The position numbers and the translations under genes are program-made. 64,000 nucleotides of DNA from Oidiodendron maius Zn (taxonomy: Eukaryota; Ascomycota; Leotiomycetes; Myxotrichaceae). Location of the stretch: NCBI GenBank assembly GCA_000827325.1, contig KN832886.1, positions 883,479-947,478 on the forward strand, given 5' to 3'. A model generated the notes under the pieces. It was given only the letters and a program-made list of their open reading frames with translations, was not told where the DNA came from and ran no database searches. Below, piece by piece: positions 59,953-64,000 of the stretch (positions within the stretch are counted from its first letter, which is position 1; every line of letters starts with the position of its first letter).

Positions 59953-60229
59953 TGAGCAGAGGTTCAGGTTAATGCGCAGGTTGTAGTTGGATATCAAGGT
60001 GAAACTCAGTTATATTGACCATAGGCTTTCGGCATAGCAGAATGCCGAAAGCAGTAGGTAAAGAGAGTGATGCAGAGACAACTAATTAAGCACAGCTACA
60101 CTGGAGTAAAGGCCTCTTTATATTGACCTATTCAGCCTCTTATTGACTTGCATGAATCCTCTGAATCCTGGATCCTAAAGGATATCCTGGATCCTGATGG
60201 ATGTGTCATGCATGCTTGAGGCCCTGATC
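59953..60229 (-). repeat. Diverged LTR with small palindromic insertion
   Basis: The right part matches the 18107-18218 LTR fragment. The left part (CAGGTTGTAGTTGGATATCAAGGTGAAACTCAG) matches 2962-2999. So it is a nearly full LTR of the family, in minus orientation, starting TATTGATCAGGGCCTCAAGC at 60229. Confidence 0.75.
60025..60052. repeat. Perfect 11-bp hairpin within an LTR insertion
   Basis: GCTTTCGGCAT, six-base loop, ATGCCGAAAGC. It lies in about 44 bases (60020-60063) present in this LTR but absent at the same point of the 2942-3188 copy, so it appears inserted. Confidence 0.7.
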
Positions 60230-60369
60230 AATAATAAATAATAAAAACTTTATAAGGTAAAGATTCTAGATTTTTATTATTTATATAAAATATTACTTAT
60301 CTTATTTAATTGTTATCTCTTTATTATATACTAGAGAATTAATCTATATTAATATTTAATATAATTTAT

Positions 60370-61175
60370 TGACAATATTTGAAATGGAGTTGACGACTTA
60401 ATTTTTGAAACTAGAGAGGGAGGAGCTACCCTATATATACAAGGGTTGTATAAGCAACATGTCTGCACTATATAGTGTTGCATATACTGTTGTACTAATC
60501 CTAGGCAATACTTAACACGCCCCTTATACAATGCAGGGCCCGGTATACTGTGAGGTTGCGAGGTTGTATATAGCAGCCTTATACAACAAAGGCCTATAAA
60601 GAAGAGAGGTCCATAACGTATGCCTTCTGGATCTATGACGCCCCTTGCTAAATGCTTCTTGGCTTCACTTCTCTTAACAATTCTCGAGTACATCCTTCTA
60701 ACCTCTAGCGCCCCTTGTTCCTGGCTCTAGCTCTCTGGCTCTGGTGCTCTGGCTCTAGCGCTCTGGCTCTAGCTCTGGCTCTGGCTCTCTGGCTCTGGCA
60801 ACTAGCCGAACGGGTCACTATGCTTCGATTGTCTATCGTAGATCGTATCGAACTGGCTTAGGTGTTATTTGCGAGGGAATGGCTTTTCGTGGCAAATATG
60901 ACTCCGTACGTCACTCGTTACCTAGATCGTACAATATAGCTACTCTCTCCTGCAAGTACTATAAGGGAAGCCGCTAATATTATTATATAGGTAGTGGGAT
61001 TTGTACAAACCCGGGCTTATAACCTATTGATAATATTTGAAATAGAGTTGATGACTTAATTTTTGAAACTAGAGAGGGAGGAGCTACCCTATATATATAA
61101 GGGTTGTATAAGCAAATCGTCTGCGCCATATAGTGTTGTGTATACTGTTGCACTAATCCTAGGCAACACTTAACA
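60370..61175 (-). mobile_element. TRIM/SMART-like miniature LTR retrotransposon
   Basis: Two direct repeats of exactly 148 bp (60370-60517 and 61028-61175), each TGTTAAG...TCA on the minus strand, flank a 510-bp interior without coding capacity. Right inside the 5' LTR (minus strand) is AGGTTATAAGCCCGGG (about 61012-61026), a candidate primer-binding site. Before the 3' LTR is AAGGGGCG, a short polypurine tract. These are the hallmarks of a terminal-repeat retrotransposon in miniature. No matching 5-bp target duplication was seen (TTTAT against TAAAA), so ends may have diverged. Mobilisation would need another element. Confidence 0.75.
60712..60798. repeat. CTCTGG/CTCTAG simple repeat
   Basis: Irregular tandem of TGGCTCTAGC/TGGCTCTCTGG units inside the TRIM-like interior. 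Low-complexity tract; no coding role. Confidence 0.7.
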
Positions 61176-61758
61176 TAAAAGGATCTTAATAGATACTATT
61201 ACTAGTGAAATTATTATACCTTTCTTAAATATAATAGAGAGTATTATTAAGAAACTTAGTAGCGGAAGTATTTATCTAATAGTAAATATCTAAGCAGTTA
61301 TTTAATCTCTTTAACTTTGCTAGCCTGATTATCTATACTAGTAGGATAGATAGAGAGAGCTAAACTTTACTACAGCTTATAGATACCAGAACTTGCTATA
61401 TATATATTTCTGCAAATTCAAGGAGTAAATAAGAAGAGTAGTGAAGGTTGCAGCTTTATAGATGAGGAGGAAAAGGTTTCCCGAGTGTAAGGGTGTCTCT
61501 ACTTATTGTCCTTAGAACATTTTTGAATGTATCCTCCTCTGAGATAAATGTGAGGAATTTAGAGAAGCGTAATGAGGGAGGTATAGAAACTTGTTGGATT
61601 TAAATATATAAATCTAGTCAATCTGAACACACTTGTCCCTCTCCTCCCCCTTCTTGCATACATTATTCATGCTCTTAGTCGTAGCTTTTCAAATGACTTA
61701 AGTAATAGTAGCGGTACGCTCTATATGCCTCAACCTGCCACAAAGTATTGCCTTCTCA
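61176..61758. other. AT-rich intergenic region
   Basis: No gene recognised; AT-rich up to about 61420 and mixed afterwards. Probably includes the 3' UTR of the dehydrogenase. Confidence 0.45.
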
Positions 61759-62848
61759 TCACTGGGTACAGTAACCTCCATCCACATTCAAGACTGAGCC
61801 AGTAATCCAGCTGGCGCCATCACCACTGAGGAAAAGAACTGCTTTCCCGATATCTTCCGGCTTTCCCAGATTTGGCCACGGACTGGCACCATGTATCTCC
61901 TTGTTGAGCTTCTCATCCTCCAATGCAGGACGTACCATGGCAGTCCGTAGGAAACCGGGACAGACAACGTTGACGTGGATCTTATCGGGAGCATAGTCAA
62001 GGGCAACCTGACGGGTTAATGTTACAACAGCCCCTTTACTGGCGCAGTAGGATGCTGCCCTTATGTCAGCGAATAGACTTCTTTCAGATCACCTCAATGG
62101 AAAATAGAGTTTCATACGTTCCATTGACAACCCCACCAAGCCACCGATTGAAGAGATGTTAACAATCCAACCTCGGTCTCCAGAGAGACGAGGCTCTTGC
62201 TTCATCATTTGTGAAATAGCATACTTCATTCCAAGAAAGACACCACGAGTATTCACTCCCTACAAGATCAGTCAGCATCAGAAGGAGCTTTTCCCTTCTC
62301 GGATTTTACAGGCTTTTTCAACATACAATTGTTTTGTCAAATGCCTCTATTGGTTCCTCTGTAACCTTGTTCTGCCCGCAGAAGATTCCAGCATTATTGA
62401 TCATGCTTTTAAACATAACTCATCAGTAATCAAAGTTACGGAGGAATAGAGAAGGATTACTCAGTAGAGCAGCTTTCACGTACATGTCCAGACGGCCATA
62501 TTCGGCCACTGCTGCTTCAACTAGGGCCTCCACATCTTCCGCTGAACTTACGTCTGCGTATTTAAACATTGCCTTTCCCCTTCTTGCAATCACCTCATGC
62601 GTTGGCGCAATGTCCGTCTCATATCCACCTGCTCGCAAAGTTGGCGTGACATCGCTGCATACAATGCAAGCCCCTTCTGAAGCCAAGGCCAAAGCTATGG
62701 CTCTGCCAACGCCAGAGGACGAACCGGTGACGATAGCGACCCTCCCTGCTAAACTTTTCGATTGAACGGGTCTTGAATAAGCTTGACACCCACCATCACA
62801 TAACCACACGACTCGGGAAAGGCTGACATACTTCAAGATATTTGACAT
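61759..62848 (-). CDS. Short-chain dehydrogenase/reductase
   Basis: Four exons deduced: 62484-62848, 62327-62405, 62118-62259 and 61759-62054; 293 residues. A short hydrophobic N-terminus precedes LAGRVAIVTGSSSGVGRAIA, the Rossmann TGxxxGxG motif. Exon 2 reads IMINNAGIF (NNAG motif). Exon 3 gives GVNTRGVFLGMKYA and WIVNISSIGGL with the catalytic Ser, and exon 4 PSYCASKGAVVTLTRQ with the YxxxK pair. PGFLRTAMV and a terminal GSVLNVDGGY follow. Asp after the second strand (SDVTPT) suggests NAD(H) preference; this is inference. Classical SDR of unknown substrate. The last intron is read to the CAG acceptor at 62055, because the earlier AAG would break the frame. Confidence 0.88.
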
Positions 62849-64000
62849 GTTTGGGCCTGCGACAGTTGCACAGCGTCGGTGAGAAGACCTTTTTTCTATC
62901 CCAAAAGCTCTGAAATATGCTGTGACTTATAAATTACGACTGCTAGAGGTCCCATGAAATCGCGGGTCCTTCTGGGTTGGGCGCTTGTAGGGACCAGAGC
63001 CAATTCGGATACGAGTTGATATAGAATGAGATTCACCAACTATGAGTGTATATTAGACCTGTCAACAAAGTTCTAAGTATATCTTCGTATCTATATGGTG
63101 GCAATCACACACAGAGTAGCTAACTGATAGAGTTCTTGAGGTCGGATTGTTAGAGTCACTGTTTCATCTGGATACTGGACTGGAAGCTAGGATCCAGTCC
63201 ATACTCGGTGAGAAGTGTGGAACTTCCACCTAAATTTTGGCTCTAGTGAGAGCCTGCCTCCGGAAATATTACGTCTCATTAGATTCGGGGAAGTTAAGAG
63301 CGACAATGTGGTGTGCCTCTACAAGAAAAGAGCTAGTGCAGATTTGGGAGACTAAATTGTGGCGTAGGTTTCTGCTCGCTCTTGACTTCTACTTCTGAAC
63401 TTTCGATGTGCAGCTAGCTATATAATGGGTGTGAAATTAGATTTACAGATAGAGATGTGGTGATGGTCGCTAAAGAGTTTACGTAAGTCACAATTCTGGA
63501 TGGTGGATCGGTGGATTTTGGGTAAAATAGAGATTTCCAGGTGCGTAAGTAAAATTACTATATATATCTATACACTATATCCAGCTAAATGAATGAATGC
63601 GGTCCGAGTCAAAGGATCTAACACTCTCCAGATCGCTTGGCTAAGGTAGCGGCTTTATCACGAACACCACTCCTATGAGGAAGCATTTCGAGTACTCCAT
63701 TGACAGCTTGTCAGGAAAGGAAAGGTAAGCGTATAACAGATACAACGAGGTTCTTCTGTCAAGCATGCTGCACGCTCAGGTTGCTGACTCTTGCGCAGAG
63801 TTTGCGCAACATGAATGTTAGAAGAGTCGATTACCACAACCTAGTGGCCAACACATGAAAGAAAGAAATAAGGTCAAAATACAATGCCTTTAGACTATTA
63901 TCAGTCAATCTGCAGCAACTTATTAGATATCACTGCCGACGAGTGTAAGAACAATCATAATGAGAGTGCTTCTAGGACCTTTATTATGGACTACTGTATC
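62849..64000. other. Intergenic to window end
   Basis: No ORF, repeat partner or RNA gene recognised in this 1.15 kb. It begins with the promoter side of the dehydrogenase; the right-hand end remains open. Confidence 0.4.

Noticed and set aside
60996-61012. T-arm-like hairpin suggesting a tRNA gene
   Set aside because: No D-arm, anticodon arm or acceptor stem can be built around it; better explained as part of the TRIM interior.

Overview
The window looks like an accessory stretch of a filamentous ascomycete genome, most likely Eurotiales (Aspergillus or Penicillium type). Genes are intron-poor, with 43-110 nt GT..AG introns and CTAAC-like branch points. The protein families are typical of such fungi: Zn2Cys6 regulators, a CBM1-GH62 arabinofuranosidase, an NRPS-like adenylation protein and a mitochondrial tricarboxylate carrier. 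Transposon copies carry C-to-T and G-to-A damage of the kind left by repeat-induced point mutation (RIP). No rRNA, tRNA or CRISPR was recognised.

Layout. 1-3190: an AT-converted Copia retroelement with its LTR and a second, inverted LTR. 3310-8700: decayed genes (carboxylesterase, VOC dioxygenase) and a MULE transposase relic. 10375-20732: a run of enzyme genes, namely tyrosinase, a secreted kelch protein, an MRJP/yellow protein, a frameshifted dihydroxybenzoate-decarboxylase-like amidohydrolase and a GH63-type glycosidase. 21790-33627: the most coherent block. It has remnants of an FAD flavoprotein and a carboxylesterase, then a mitochondrial tricarboxylate carrier, a PrpF-type isomerase, an MFS porter and a Zn2Cys6 regulator. 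34820-42179: a small secreted ORF, GH62, and pseudogenes of GH27 alpha-galactosidase and an ankyrin protein separated by a Copia fragment. 43362-49920: an NRPS-like adenylation protein, a hAT fragment, a solo LTR, a 421-bp foldback MITE and a second regulator. 50400-55000: a multicopper oxidase remnant, a piggyBac fragment, a cysteine-containing secreted protein and a second MULE relic. 56405-62848: a SnoaL-like protein, an O-methyltransferase with nine introns, an LTR, a TRIM-like element and a short-chain dehydrogenase.

How genes may work together. The carrier, PrpF isomerase, MFS porter and regulator resemble in composition the mitochondrial carrier, aconitate isomerase, transporter and regulator of the Ustilago itaconate cluster, but no aconitate decarboxylase is visible here. 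Two divergent promoters of the block (25007-25308 and 28149-28776) share GGTACCCC, and the regulator's upstream region has a CCGACCCCCC/GGGGGGTCGG inverted repeat. I propose an aconitate or tricarboxylate metabolism/export module under the local regulator. This is inference from family membership and motifs. The SnoaL, O-methyltransferase and SDR group could be a small secondary-metabolite tailoring set.

Spliced models were worked out by eye from splice signals and protein conservation. They are not supported by transcripts.
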